64,000 nucleotides of DNA from Lepiota brunneoincarnata (taxonomy: Eukaryota; Basidiomycota; Agaricomycetes; Agaricales; Agaricaceae): the NCBI GenBank assembly GCA_023014365.1, contig JAEBUN010000001.1:744001-808000 (forward strand), read 5' to 3'. Shown in pieces: positions 43,345 through 55,700 of this stretch. The position numbers were made by a program, and so were the translations under genes. How positions within the stretch are numbered: the first letter of the stretch is position 1; each line of letters starts with the position of its first letter. Below the pieces are notes generated by a model. That model worked only from the letters and a program-made list of their open reading frames with translations. It was not told where the DNA came from and did not search any database.

Positions 43345-46150
43345 ATGACTCCATTACCGACGAGCCAACCACGCAAACGTGACAAAGCCAAAGCAATCTT
43401 ACGCTCGGTTTCATTCACGCCGTCTGGACTATTCAGCTCGAAGAATTCGGTGCCCCCGCAGCCCACTTCCCAGCCACAGGCCTTCAGAAAGAGCAAGAGC
43501 TTCACGAAGGACCTCGCCGTGCTTTCCATGACATATCCTCTCGCGGAAAACCCAGATCTCAAGGAACTCGTGCGCCTCATAGTCTCAATCAACGCGGACG
43601 GCGAGGTGATCCTACCACCACATCCTACTTGTTATCCTATCTAATCACTATACAGATTATCAGTGTCGTGGAAGTATGCGCGCAATTCACCGTTCAACTC
43701 GCATCCCTCGCTGAATCTCACCCTTCGGAAGCTGCTCCGGCGATAACAGCTTTTCTCATGTAAGAGTTCTAGCGTTAACACACGAATACGAGCCCTATTC
43801 ATTCAATTATGTAGCACAGTCAGGGAAATCGACCTTTCGCACATCACAAAGACGACTGGAAACCAGGGACGCAACCACATCAAAGGATAAGGTGGACAAA
43901 GCAATAGTGACAATCAAGGTGATTCCGACCTCATAATACAGTGTGCTTGATTCCAATCACCCCAGGCCTCGAATCCCTTATTCGCAGGACCCAAGAATCA
44001 AGGCTCACAAGCGCTCTTCGATGTTTTGGACACCGTTACCGGGGTGATAATTCCTCCCCTCGAAATCCTCAAAGACGTCAGCGATCTGATCCCCGTCCCA
44101 TTCATCAAACCCCTACTTGGAAGCGTTATCGGTCTGTTGAAGGCCGCCAGGGTACGTCTCAGCGATGGTTACGATTTCCGAAATATAATTGACAGCAATT
44201 AGCAAACTCGCGGAAATTTCGGGGACATGAAACAAATTGCGACCGTAGCCGGAGAATTCGTTGTGTCTCTTGCCGTGATCTGTTCGGAGAACAAAACAAG
44301 ATTATCGGATCAATTCGAACGAGCGTACAACACGTTTTTGAGGTGAGTACTTTTAATTGCGCGGTATATGTCAACATTGAACATCATCACAGGAAGCTTC
44401 ATGATATTGCAGAGAGATGCGCTAATCTCAGCGAACTCCCTCTCTATTCCCGTTTCTTCCAACAGGCAATCCAGAAGGATGATATTTCAGCGATTCGATA
44501 TAGTCTGCAAAATGCAATTGAAGAATTTCAGGTCAGTTCGAGTGAAACTAGAGGTTGAATCCTCAGTGTTGAAGGGCGAATAGACCGTAATTGCAACCCT
44601 TGGATACCGAAACTTGGAATCGATCGCCCAGAATCTCGGTATGTGGCAGCGCCGGATAACACCCAGGAATTGAGGTAACCATTTGATGCAGATGCATTAT
44701 TATTGAACAACCTCCCAAGCCTTCCTTCTTTCGTCGGTTCGCGCAGTGAATATTTGGAGGGGAGTCGTGATCATGACATCGAATACGTTTGCAATTGGAT
44801 GGATGATTCAAGCGAACCCGTCCTCTGGCTTCACGGCGACGCTGGGCTAGGCAAGTCCACGCTAGCGCATCAGCTCATTGAACACCTCCGATCCAAGGGC
44901 CGCCTAGCCACATTCGCGTTCTTCGTCACCGGATCAGCTGATAATCCTGCGACGCTAATCCGTATGATGTCGAGAGAACTCGGATCATTCCACAATGAAT
45001 TGCTCCCCAAGATTGCAGATGCGACGCGAAACTGCGATGGGACTCATGTGCCTCTCCGGGAGTATCTGGCCGCTTACATTCTTGATCCTATCCAATCGCT
45101 CAGATACCCTCGACAGCTGGCCATCGTCATAGACGCTATGAACGAATGGCGGTATAGCGAAACATTTCTCGAAGAACTCAAGCACATCCCGAGCCCTTCG
45201 CCTGTAAAATTTATCGTGACTAGCCGTGTTACCCGGACGATTGAACGTGGATTTGGTGGAGTGATTGCACGTAAATATCCACTGGAGCCAGTATCGCAGG
45301 ATATCGTGGTGAAATACTTTGAGCGCAGTTTCACGATGATCGAGTGGAGGGGCCAACATCCTGATCCGTCCAAGATTTCCCAGCTTGCAGCCCTCGCAGA
45401 CGGACTGCTCAGTTGGGCGGCGACTGTGTGTTCGATGCTATCTAACGAATTCGATCCGAGGACTCCCATCGAAATAGTTGAGGACATTATCTCGTCCGGA
45501 AGAGACGTACCAGGCCGTGAGTAGCCATCAATGTTGTCTCGTCATGCTTTGAACAAACTGTTCCCAAGGCCCGACGAGCGAACGGCTCTCCGTACCTTGA
45601 ATGATGGTCCTTCAGAAAAAGTCAGCGGTTGGTGGCTTTGGTAAGTGGGTGACGCTGCATGATCATTAATTGGAGGTGGTCCAATCACGGCCGAAGGCTT
45701 TGCAGACGTGGGGTACGTTGCAAGAGGATGTTACACCACAACCGGGCCAGTAGTTTCGCGCATCTCTATTCAAATTTCTTCGATCCTATACAGTAGATGA
45801 TCCTAATGTTGGAATTAACAATTCTGGAAAACTAGCGGAATCCCAATCACCAGTGCCCCTGACCACCTCATGGATACTATGTTGTAGGTAGGGTATATAC
45901 CCGTAGTTTATAGGTAGCTACACTGTCCGTTTACCTCCCTACCCCCTCTTCACCGCGCTGTTGTCTCGTGCTCGTGAATATACCCCGTTTCCATTCTTCA
46001 CCTTCCTGGGCTGATTTCAACACCTAATTTATTCTCCGTAGAGCTTGGTAAAATACACTTAATGGTGGTGCAGGGATGGCTCCACTTCCTTTTCCGCGAA
46101 TTTTTCGTATTATATTGTGTCATGAAACCCAGACCTCCGCGGCAATAAGC
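43345..46150 (+). pseudogene. NLR beta: helical N-domain plus NACHT, LTR-broken, no TPR
   Basis: ATG at 43345; the exon pattern is that of NLR gamma. The N-domain and the NACHT (Walker A GDAGLGKS, Walker B as LAIVIDAMNEW, KFIVTSR) are well kept. The first Asp of the alpha Walker B pair is present but the acidic D of MDEW is Asn here. One extra G in exon 3 (near 43867) shifts the frame. The linker after NACHT is decayed (45525-45790), a copia solo LTR interrupts it, and similarity to gamma ends near 46150. The TPR array is lacking. Probably non-functional. Confidence 0.75.
45802..46027. mobile_element. Solo copia-type LTR, 216 bp, CCTAA target duplication
   Basis: LTR 45807-46022 starts TGTTGGAATTAACA and ends GATTTCAACA, the TGTTG..CAACA ends usual for copia. 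CCTAA occurs on both sides (45802-45806, 46023-46027). The flanks join to the NLR linker sequence seen uninterrupted in NLR gamma at about 49690. Confidence 0.88.
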
Positions 46151-46159
46151 TGTATGCAG

Positions 46160-46740
46160 TCAAATTCTGGCCGAGGGATGCATTGGGGGAGGGGGGGGGG
46201 GGCTCGATGTCGTCCACCCGATGCCAGGGTTGCCTCCTTGGATAACTTGGCAGGTGGATTCGAACATGGTTTATTGGGGCCGAGACGTGAGGGGAGGGCG
46301 TCGTCCAGATGGTGTCAAGAATTTCTGGGGAACCAACATTGCTGTTGTTGTCTATGGACGGGAGGAGCTTGAGTGTATTGACGTTTTCGACCACATCGTC
46401 CTTTCTCTAGCCGATACCATCTGCACGCCGGCAGACGGCATGGGTGTGGATTAACAGGCCTGGATCTCAGGCTCTGTATTTGCGCGACGAATAGACCGGG
46501 AGGGAAAGGGTGGCAGTGGATACGTATTCTTCAATGATATTGTTCCCATTTTCTGTAACCAATGCGGTTTGCTATTCAAATGACATCGAGGAGATATGAC
46601 AATACTCACGGATGAGAAACCCTTATGCCATTGTAACAGTCCTCTCGACGCCAACCCCGACGAGGATCAGATATACTTACTACAAACACATTGGTTTTCA
46701 TCTCCGAGTGTGGATGCCATAGGGTGAGTGTTGCGAGGAT
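46160..46740 (+). repeat. Duplicated block D, copy 2
   Basis: A 77-codon frame (46221-46454) reads VYWGRDVRGGRRPDGV and AVVVYGREELECIDVFDHIV, partly conserved with copy 1. Further on, 46540-46680 has CNQCGLLFK and, 15 codons later, CHCNSPLDANPDEDQ, which may be a small zinc-binding exon pair. A run of 12 G at 46191-46202 lies in it. Confidence 0.4.
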
Positions 46741-47089
46741 GGGGGCCAAGAAAGGGTAGGGAATTTATCGGTGTTTCGGCCTTGAGCACTTATGAGAAGA
46801 ATAAGCTTTGTCAGTGGCGAAGTAAGGGGACAGTTTTGAGCGAAGGAGGTCAGCAGTGCATGTGCATTGAGGTGGCGAGAGGTTGGTAAGATGATGAGTC
46901 GGTTATGTAGGGAGCATGTGAAACTTGCAAATGAGGGAGACAGGGCCGGCGCAGGAGGATAGAGTGCGAGCGGACACATGGCAAGCTTTGGTGGTTCACC
47001 CTTAAGGGCACGACAGCCCCGAGCGCTTACTTTAAAACCATCATCACATACATTTACTGACAATGTTGATTCCCGTACTTTGTCCGCCA

Positions 47090-47220
47090 ACCAAGTCACA
47101 GCTGCTTAAGCGCTCAATCAGAGCACGGATCCCACCATCAAATGTCCAGTGGCGCTCACTAATACACAGTCTTACACCTTCCGGCTTGACCCTCCCAATA
47201 AGCCACTCCCTTCACTCCCA
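47090..47220 (-). other. Conserved minus-strand frame upstream of NLR gamma
   Basis: Encodes REWLIGRVKPEGVRLCISE, then FDGGIRALIERLSSCDLVG and a GTAAAT donor-like site after NIVS. Third copy of the frame seen before NLR alpha and beta. Confidence 0.35.
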
Positions 47221-47221
47221 A

Positions 47222-50200
47222 ATGACTCCACTACCAACTTCCAAACCACGCAAACGTGACAAAGCCAAAGCAATGTTGCGCTCGATTTCCTTCACGCCGT
47301 CTGGACTGTTCAGTTCGAAGAATCCGGTGCCCCCGCAGCCCACTTCCCAGCCACAGGTCTTCAGAAAGAGCAAGAGCTTCACGAAGGACATTGCCGTGCT
47401 TTCCATGGCATATCCGCTCGCGGAAAGCCCAGATCTCAGGGAACTCGTGCGCCTCATGGTCGCAATCAACGCGGACGGCGAGGTGACCCTACCACCACAT
47501 CCTGTTTGTTGTACTATCTAATCACTCTTTAGATCATTAATGTCGTTGAAATATGCGCGCATTTTACCGTTCAACTCGCATCCCTCGCTGAATCTCACCC
47601 TTCGGAAGCTGCTCCAGCGATAAGAGCTTTTCTCGCGTAAGAGTTCCAGCGTTAACGCGCGGTTTCGAGCCCTATTCATTCAATTATGTAGCACAGTCAG
47701 GGAAATTGACCTTTCGCATATCACACACGCGACTGGAAACCGGGATGCGACCACATTGAAGGATAAGGTGGACAACGCAATAGTGACAATCAAGGTGATT
47801 CCGACGTCATAAATGCAGTGTGTTTGATTCCAATCACCCCAGGCCTCGAACCCCTTACTCGCAGGACCCACGAGTCGAAGCTCACAAGGATTCTTCGATG
47901 TTTTAGACACCGTTACCGGGGTGATAATTCCTCCCCTCGAAATCCTCAAAGACGCCAGCGATCTGATCCCTGTCCCATTCGTCAAACCACTGCTCGGAAG
48001 CGTTATCGGTCTGCTGAAGGCCGCCCGGGTACGTCTCAGTGATGCTTCTGATTTCCGAAATACAATTGACAGTGGCTAGCAAACTCGCGGAAATTTCGGG
48101 GACATGAAACAAATTGCGACCGTAGCCGGAGAATTCGTTGTGTCTCTTGCCGTGATTTGTTCAGAGAACAAAAGGAAATTATCGAATCAATTTGAACGAG
48201 CGTACAACACGTTTTTAGGGTGAGCACTTCACATCACGGAATGTGTGTTAGTGCTGAACATCATCACAGGAAGCTTCATGATATCGCAGAGCGATGTGCT
48301 AATCTCAGCGAACTCCCTCTTTATTCCCGTTTCTTCCAACAGGCTATCCATAAGGACGATATTTCAGCTATTAGATATAGTCTGCAAAATGCAATTGAAG
48401 AATTTCAGGTCAGTTCGAGTGAAACTAAGGGTTGAATCTCTGGTATTGAACGCCAAGTAGACCGCAATTGCCACCCTTGGATACCAGAACTTGGAGTCGA
48501 TCGCCCAGAATCTCGGTATGTTGCAGCGCTGCATAACGCCGAGGAATTGATAACCATCTGATGCAGATGCCTTGCTATTGAGCAACCTCCCAAGTCTTCC
48601 TTCTTTCGTCGGCTCGCATAGTGAATATTTGGAGGGAAGTCGTGATCATGACATCGAATACGTTTGCGATTGGATGGATAATTCTAGCGAACCCGTCCTC
48701 TGGCTTCACGGCGCTGCTGGGCTGGGCAAGTCCACGCTAGCGCATCAACTCATCGAACACCTCCGATCCAAGGGCCGCCTAGCCACATTCGCGTTCTTCG
48801 TCACCTGGATCAGCTGATAATCCTGCGACGCTAATCCGTATGATGTCGAGAGAGCTCGGATCATTCCACAATGAATTGATCCCCAAGATTGCAGATGCGA
48901 CGCGAAACTGCGATGGGACTCATGTACCCTCTCCGGGAGTATCTGGCCGCTTACATTCTTGATCCTATCCAATCGCTCAGATACCCTCGACAGCTGGCCA
49001 TCGTCATAGACGCTATGGACGAATGGCCGTATAGCGAAACACTTCTCAAAGAGCTCGAGCACCTCCCGAGCCCTTCGCCTGTAAAATTCATCGTGACTAG
49101 CCGTGTTACCCGCGAGATCGAACGTGGACTTGGTGGAGTGATTGCACGTAAATATCCACTGGAGCCAGTGTCAGCAGGATATCGTGGTGAAATACTTTGA
49201 GCGCAGTTTCACGATGATCGAGTGGAAGGGGCAACATCCTGATCCGTCCAAGATTTCCCAGCTTGCAGCCCTCGCGGACGGACTGCTTATTTGGGCGGCG
49301 ACTGTGTGTTCGATGCTATCTAACAAATTCGATCCGAGGACTCCCATTGAAATAGTTGAGGACATTATCTCGTCTGGAAGAAATGTGGCAGGCGGTGAGC
49401 GACTAACAATCGCTGTATCGCGATGCTTTGAATAAGCTGTTCCCAAAACCTGACCAGCGGACGGTTCTCCAGACCGTCCTTGGAGGAATGCTAGTCCTTC
49501 AGGAAAAGTTACCTGTTGGTGACTTTGGCAAATTGGTGACGCTGCGCGATCATCAACTGAAGGCAGTCCAATCACGGTTGAGGGCTTTAGCAGACGCGGG
49601 GCACGTTGCAGGAGGATGTTAGTACTACCAGCGGGCCAGCAGTTTCACGCATCTCTAATCGATTTCCTTCGATCCCACGCGGTGGATGATGACAATCCAT
49701 TCTTCGTGGAGCTTGGTAAAATACACTTAACGATGGCGCAGGGATGCCTCAACTTCCTTTTCCACGAATTTTTCGTATCGTATTGTGTCACGAAATCCAG
49801 ACCATCCGACCTTAGCGGCATTAAGCTGTATGCAGTCAAATTCTGGCCGCTACACTTGTCAAAGGGCTGTAGTCGTATGTCTCGGGACGCACGCGATCTC
49901 CTTGAGAAGGTGTCACAGGAGTATATGTGTCTGTGGGCTACATTGTTCCTCGGCTGCCTAGCGGATAAATCCAATGACTGGGTTAACGCTCCAAACGTTA
50001 CCGACAAGGCCATCCCTACTTCGACGAATAGCTCAAATTCTCGAGGACTGGACATGATGCTGCATTTTCCTTTCGGATCCATTGCCTCGAGGTGGGTGCA
50101 CGACTAGGGTCCAGTGACACCGGAGTGTGGGTGGATCTGGGTCAGGCCTACATAAAGTCTTTCAAGTTGAATAGAGACTTCGAAGCGGCGAGCGAAGCAG

Positions 50201-51530
50201 CCATTGCATTCCGCCATAGCCTGGGACTCGTTCTCGAGCAGTTTCCTGAATGGGAACTCTCAAAAGAGCTACCTCCTCGAGAAGACAGGTGGTGGCCGCC
50301 GTTGGAAATTTACAAGTGATGTTCCAGCTGAGCTGAATGCATGGGATGACGTGTTTAGTGGTCTGGCAAATGCTCTTCAAATTCGCTTTAGACGGCACCG
50401 CTTGTCCGATGATCTTGACGAGGCCATTGAATTGAACCGTCAAGTGCTTGCTCTTCATCCACCCTCTCACTCAGATCACTCAACGTCACTCGATCATCTC
50501 GCAGTAAGCCTTCGGCGTCGTTATGAACAGTCCGGCCCTGTCAAGCGACCTAGATGAAGCGATTGAATTGAACCGCCAAGCCCTTGCCCTTCGTCCACCC
50601 TCTCATCCAGATCACTCCACGTCGCTCAGCAACCTTGCAAATGTTCTTCGGATTCGCTTCAAACAGCATGGCTCGTCTGATGACCTTGACGAAGCCATTG
50701 AATTAAATCGGCAGGCCCTCGCTCTTCGTCCACCCTCTCATCCAGATCACTCAATGTCAATCAACTACCTCGCAGTCACCCTTCGGGGCCGCTTCGACCG
50801 ACATGGCTCATCAAAAGACCTTGATGAGGCCATTGAATTAAATCGTCAAGCGCTTGCTCTTCGTCCACCCCCTCATCCGGATCGCTCCATGTCACTCAGT
50901 AATCTTGCAAATTCTCTTCGAACTCGCTTCAAACTCCATGGCTCGTCAAGTGACCTTGATGAAGTCATTGAATTGAATCGTCAAGCACTTGCTCTTTGTC
51001 CGGCGTCGCACCCAGATCACTCAAAATCACTCAGCAACCTTGCAGTCACCCTTCGAAATCGTTATGAAAAGCAGGGTACATCAGATGATCTTGATGAGGC
51101 GATTGAATTACACTCCCGAGCCCTTGATCTCCGACCCATCCCCCATCCAGATCGCCCCATATCACTCAGTAACCTCGCAAACGCTCTCCGAAATCGCTTC
51201 AAACTGCACGGCTCTCTGGACGACCTTGACCAGGCCATCGATTTGAATGGTCAGGCCCTTGCTCTCCGTCCACCTCCTCATCCCGATCGTTCAATGTCGC
51301 TTAACAATCTTGCGATGGTACTTCAATCCCGCTTTGAACACGGTGGCGAGTTGAGCGACATCGAGGAGGCAATCCTGTTCTATCGTCAGGCTTATGCGGA
51401 TCCTTCGCTCCCAGATCGCCTCAAACCACAGCAACACAAGCAATTAGCTGATGCGTTAAGAGCACGATATGAGTGCACTGGCCTACAGAGTGACCTCGAT
51501 GAAGCGATTGAACTGGAACTGAAGAAATAG
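47222..51530 (+). CDS. NLR gamma: HeLo/MLKL-like domain, NACHT, TPR array (frames broken)
   Basis: Seven clean exons (47222-47482, 47533-47636, 47692-47794, 47843-48028, 48080-48219, 48270-48408, 48461-48515), then a long last exon from 48567. Domains: basic N-terminus, helical bundle (DASDLIPVPFVKPLLGSVIG, AGEFVVSLAVICSENKRK, ALYSRFFQQ-like helix), NACHT (GAAGLGKS, LAIVIDAMDEW, KFIVTSR), a winged-helix-like linker (LNKLFPKPDQRTVLQTVLGG), then 45-residue TPRs. About nine single-base insertions (near 48806, 48930, 49172, 49410, 49589, 49621, 50049, 50258, 50538) break the last exon; correcting for them would leave one more frame change near 50010. No deletion was found. Either this is a young pseudogene or the assembly has insertion errors. 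Such proteins are fungal analogues of NLR immune receptors. Confidence 0.75.
50411..51530 (+). repeat. TPR-coding tandem array, 135-bp units
   Basis: About eight units of 45 codons, each starting DLDEAIELNRQALALRPP and containing SLSNLA and a basic R(F/Y) helix. Units 1-6 are nearly identical in protein and share long DNA words; the last (DIEEAILFYRQAY) is diverged as in a capping repeat. High identity inside NLR repeat arrays is known from fungal incompatibility genes. Confidence 0.85.
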
Positions 51531-51816
51531 GTGGTAGAACACGGACTTCTCTGACTGATTTTAACAAGAAGCACGGCATACTGTCCTTGTGTCTACAGTA
51601 GCGGTTGCATTTACGTGTTTGAAGTAGTCTGTTCGAGCTATTCACATTAGTCGTGCGCGAATTCTCGATGGCGGCGATCAGAAAGACTTATTCAGGCACT
51701 AAACAGCGTGAAGCCAGATGGTCTGAAATCATTTGATAAGGATTACAAGCGCCTGTATAGCAATCACAGCCATCCCCAACTGCCACCCCACAGTGAGAAG
51801 AGATGACCAGGAAACC

Positions 51817-52039
51817 ATGCCACTCTTACTGGATCGTTTATTTGGTCGAAAGAGGAAGCCCAAGGGAGCCGGAGGTGATGAGTATATTCTTGCATCGCCC
51901 GTTTCATATTGCGCCTGAAATGCAACGTGGAGATAATAAACAAAATTTCTTTCAAAATGCGAGCGACACAATGTTTAATGAAGCAGTTATCATGAACGGA
52001 CAATCGAACACAGTGTTCGACAGGTCAATTACCATTTAA
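51817..52039 (+). CDS. Small 54-residue protein with the FFQNA..MNxQS motif
   Basis: Exon 1 51817-51874 (MPLLLDRLFGRKRKPKGAG), a 58-nt intron with GTGATG..GTGGAG ends, exon 2 51933-52039. Phases agree and the stop is TAA. The second exon holds FFQNASDTMFNEAVIMNGQS, which matches FFQNANHTVFSGGVTMNDQS at the N-terminus of the NACHT protein at 59045 in 12 of 20 positions. The start is short, hydrophobic, then basic. A stand-alone protein sharing a short motif with a nearby NLR is the layout of amyloid-signalling pairs in other fungi. It might instead be the first exons of a decayed NLR. Confidence 0.55.
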
Positions 52040-52721
52040 CAATATAGAGCATGGAGTGAGAGACTCTTCTACAATCGAATCAAAGCGCGAACGATCACGC
52101 TCCGATGCCGATGGAATTTGTCCGAAGGAGATATATAGAGGGTACTCGCGGTGAGAGGCTGAGTAGAGAATGAGAGAGGGAGGAGAGCTTAAGAAATTAG
52201 AAGTGATCCCGAGACGAGTACTTGCTATATATTCAGTGAGGATCATTTTGCTCGTGGCCGTGGCGTACACTATATATATGTACAAGTCATATTACAAGCA
52301 CATCCCACTGCCCCGAGCCGAAAGATAAAAGAAAACTGACAAGAGATAAGTGCTAAACTGAAATCGGGAAGATAGGGAAGACAAAACAGGGGCAGACCAA
52401 GAGTTTACAACTACATTATCTGGTTACTGTGGGGGAGGAGAGCTCAAGAAGGATGGGTGGTGAGCGAGGCATGAAGGATTCCATACAAAGAGAAACAACC
52501 CAGATCAGGAAACAAGTCACCAGGCAGGTAGTCTAACCGAGAATGGAACATAACTGCGGAGGTTGTTGATAACAAAGGTGGAGTGTTAAGTACCGAAGAC
52601 AGGGATAGGCGGGCGGGCGCTCCGAGGTTTGTGATCCGTGATTCGTCCCGAAGCTTGTCATTCGAAACTCAACAAGAGCTGGCGTGCGGTTGCCGTTATA
52701 CGCGCAACTGCTCCTCCACCT
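52040..52721. other. Intergenic between NLR gamma and NLR delta
   Basis: No gene seen. TATA-like words lie near 52127 (GATATATAGAGG, plus) and near 52272 (ACTATATATATG). The inverted copy delta begins to match at about 52725. Confidence 0.3.
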
Positions 52722-55700
52722 CTACATGGAAAGCGCTTGGCGCTTCAATTCAATGGCCTCGTCGCGATCAGCGGACACGTGGTGCCATTTAAAGCGAATT
52801 TGAAGGGCATTTGCCAGACCACTGAACACATCACTCCATGCACTCAGCCCTGCCGGAAAATCACTTGTGAATTTCCAACGGCGGTCACCACCTGGGCTCT
52901 CCAGAACATAGCTTTTGTGGGATTCCCACTCAGGGAACTGCTCGAGGACGAGCTCTAACCCATGGCGGAATACAGTGGCTGCCTCATTCGCAGATTCGAA
53001 GTCTCTATTCCAATTGAAAAACTTCATGTAGACCCGACCCAGATCCACCCATAATCCAATGTCACTAGGCTGTAGCCGTACAGCCACCTCGAGGCAATGG
53101 ATCCGAAAGGAAAATGTAGCATCTTGTCCGTCCTCGAGAAATTGGGCTACTCGTCGGAAGTAGGGTCGCTTGGTTGGTAATATTTGGATCGTTGGCCCAA
53201 TCATTAGACCGATCCGCCAGGCAGCCAAGGAACAATGTAGCCCACAGACACATATACTCCTGTGACACCTTCTCAAGGAGATCACATGCGTCCCGAGATC
53301 CACGGCTACAGCCCTTCGACAAGTGCAACGGCCATAATTTGACGGCATACAGCTTAATGCCACGGAGATCAGCGGGTCTGAATCTCATGACACCATATGA
53401 TAAGAGAAATTCGTGGAAAAGGAAGTTGAGGCATCCCTGCGCCATCGCAAGGTGCACTTTATCAAGCTCCACGGCGAATAGATTGGGATTGTCCACCGTA
53501 TTGGATTGGAGGAAATCGACTAGAGATGCGTGAAACTGCTGGCTCGCTGGCAGTACAACATTCTCTTGCAACGTGCCCCGTGTCTGTAAAGCCCTCAGTC
53601 GTGATTGGACCACCTTCAATTGGTGCTCGCGTAGCATCAACAGTTTGGCAAAGTCTCGGAGAGGTAACTTTTCTTGGAGGATGATCATTCCCCCAAGGAC
53701 AGTTCGCAGCACCGTTCGTTCGTCAGGCTTTGGGAACAGCTTGTTCAAAGCGTTGTGGTACAACGTTTTTAGTTGCTCACCGCCCGCCACCTCTCTTCCG
53801 GACGAGATAATTTCCTCGACTATTTCGCTGGGAGTCCTCGATTCAGATTCGTTAGATAGCATCGAACACACGGTTGCCGCCCAAACAAGGAATCCATCCG
53901 CGAGGGCCGCAAATTGGGAAATCGTGGATGGGTCAGGGTATTGCCCTCTCCACTCAATCGTCTTGAAGCTACGCTCAAAGTATTTCACCACTATATCCTG
54001 CGATACCGGCCCTAGTGGATACCTTCGTGTAATGACCCCACCAAGTGCATCTTCGATCGACTGGGTAAAACGGCTAGTCACGATGAATTTGACAGGCGAA
54101 GGGCTCGGGAGGTGCTCGAGTTCCTTCAGAAACGTTTCGCTATACGCCCATTCATCCATAGCGTCTATGATGATGGCCAGCTGTCGAGGGTATCCGAGCG
54201 ATTGGACGGGATCAAGAATGTAAGCGGCCAGATACTCCCGGAGAGGTACGTGAGTTTCATCACAGGTTCGTGCCGCATGTGCAATCTTGGGGATCGATTC
54301 GCGATGAAATGCACCGAGTTCTCTCGCCATCATACGGATTAAGCGTCGCAGGATTATCAGCTGTTCCGGTGATGAGGAACGCGAATGTAGCCAGGCGGCC
54401 CTTTAATCGGAGATGTTCGACAAGCTGGTGCGCTAGAGTGGACTTGCCCAGCCCAGCGGCGCCGTGAAGCCAGAGGGCGGGTTCGCTAGAATTATCCATC
54501 CAATCGCAAATGTATTCGATGTCGCGATCACGACTCCCCTCCAGGTATTCATTGCGAGAGCCGACGAAAGAAGGAAGACTGGGGAGGTGTCTCAATGACA
54601 ATACATCTGCATAAATGGTTACTCCCAGGACGTTATCCAGTGCTCCCACATACCAACATTCTGGGCGATCGATTCCAGGATTTGATATCCAAGCGTAGCG
54701 ATCTCTGTCTACTTGGCCTTCAATGGAAGTGATTTGGAACGCTAACGACACTTGAACTAACCTGAAACTCCTCAATTGCATTTTGCAGACTATATCTAAT
54801 AGCTGAAACATCGTCCTTGTGTATACCTTGTTGCAAGAAACGGGAATAAAGAGGGAGTTTGCTGAGATCAGCGCATCGCTCTGCGATATCTTGAAGCTTC
54901 CTGTGATGATGTTCAGCACTAATATACATTCCGTGATTGGAAGTGCTCACTCTAAAAACGTGTTGTACGCTCGTTCAAATTGATCTGATAATTTCTTTTT
55001 GTTCTCTGAACAGATCACGGCCAGAGATACAACGAATTCTCCCGCTGTGGTCGCAATTTGTTTCATGTCCCCGAAGTTTCCGCGGGTTTGCTAATCACTC
55101 TCAATTGTATTTCGGAAATCAGAAGCACCACTGAGACGTACCCGGGCGGCCTTCAGCAGACCGATAACGCTTCCGAGCAGCGGTTTGACGAATGGGACAG
55201 GGATCAGACTGCTGGCGTCTTTGAGGATGTCAAGGGGAGGAATTATCACCCCAGTAACGGTGTCCAGGACATCGAAGAACGCCTGTGAGCCTTGATTCTT
55301 GGGTCCTGCGAGTAAGGGGTTCGAGACCTGGGATGGTTGGAATCAAGCACGTTGTGTTTATGACGGCGGAATCACCTTGATTTCCACTATTGCGTTGTCC
55401 ACCTTATTTTTTAAAGTGATTGCATTTTGGTCCCCAGTCGCCTTTGTGGTGTGCGAAGGGTCAATTTCCCTTGAGTATGCGCTACACAATTGATTGAATA
55501 GGGCTCGTGACCGCGTGTCAACGCTGGAGTTCTTACCTGAGAAAAGCTATTATTGCCGGAGCAGCTTCTGAAGGGTGAGATTCAGCGAGGGACTGCGAGT
55601 TGAACGGTGAAGTGCGCGCATATTTCAACGATATGGATAACCTGAGGAGTGATTGCTTAGCACAAGCCAGTAGAATGTGGTGGTAGAAATCACCTCGCCG

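Noticed and set aside
45525..45806. Intact linker in NLR beta
   Set aside because: Frame is lost several times before the solo LTR; not a working linker.
46191..46202. G12 run as a slippage-controlled gene switch
   Set aside because: It lies in a duplicated non-coding block; simpler as replication or sequencing slippage.
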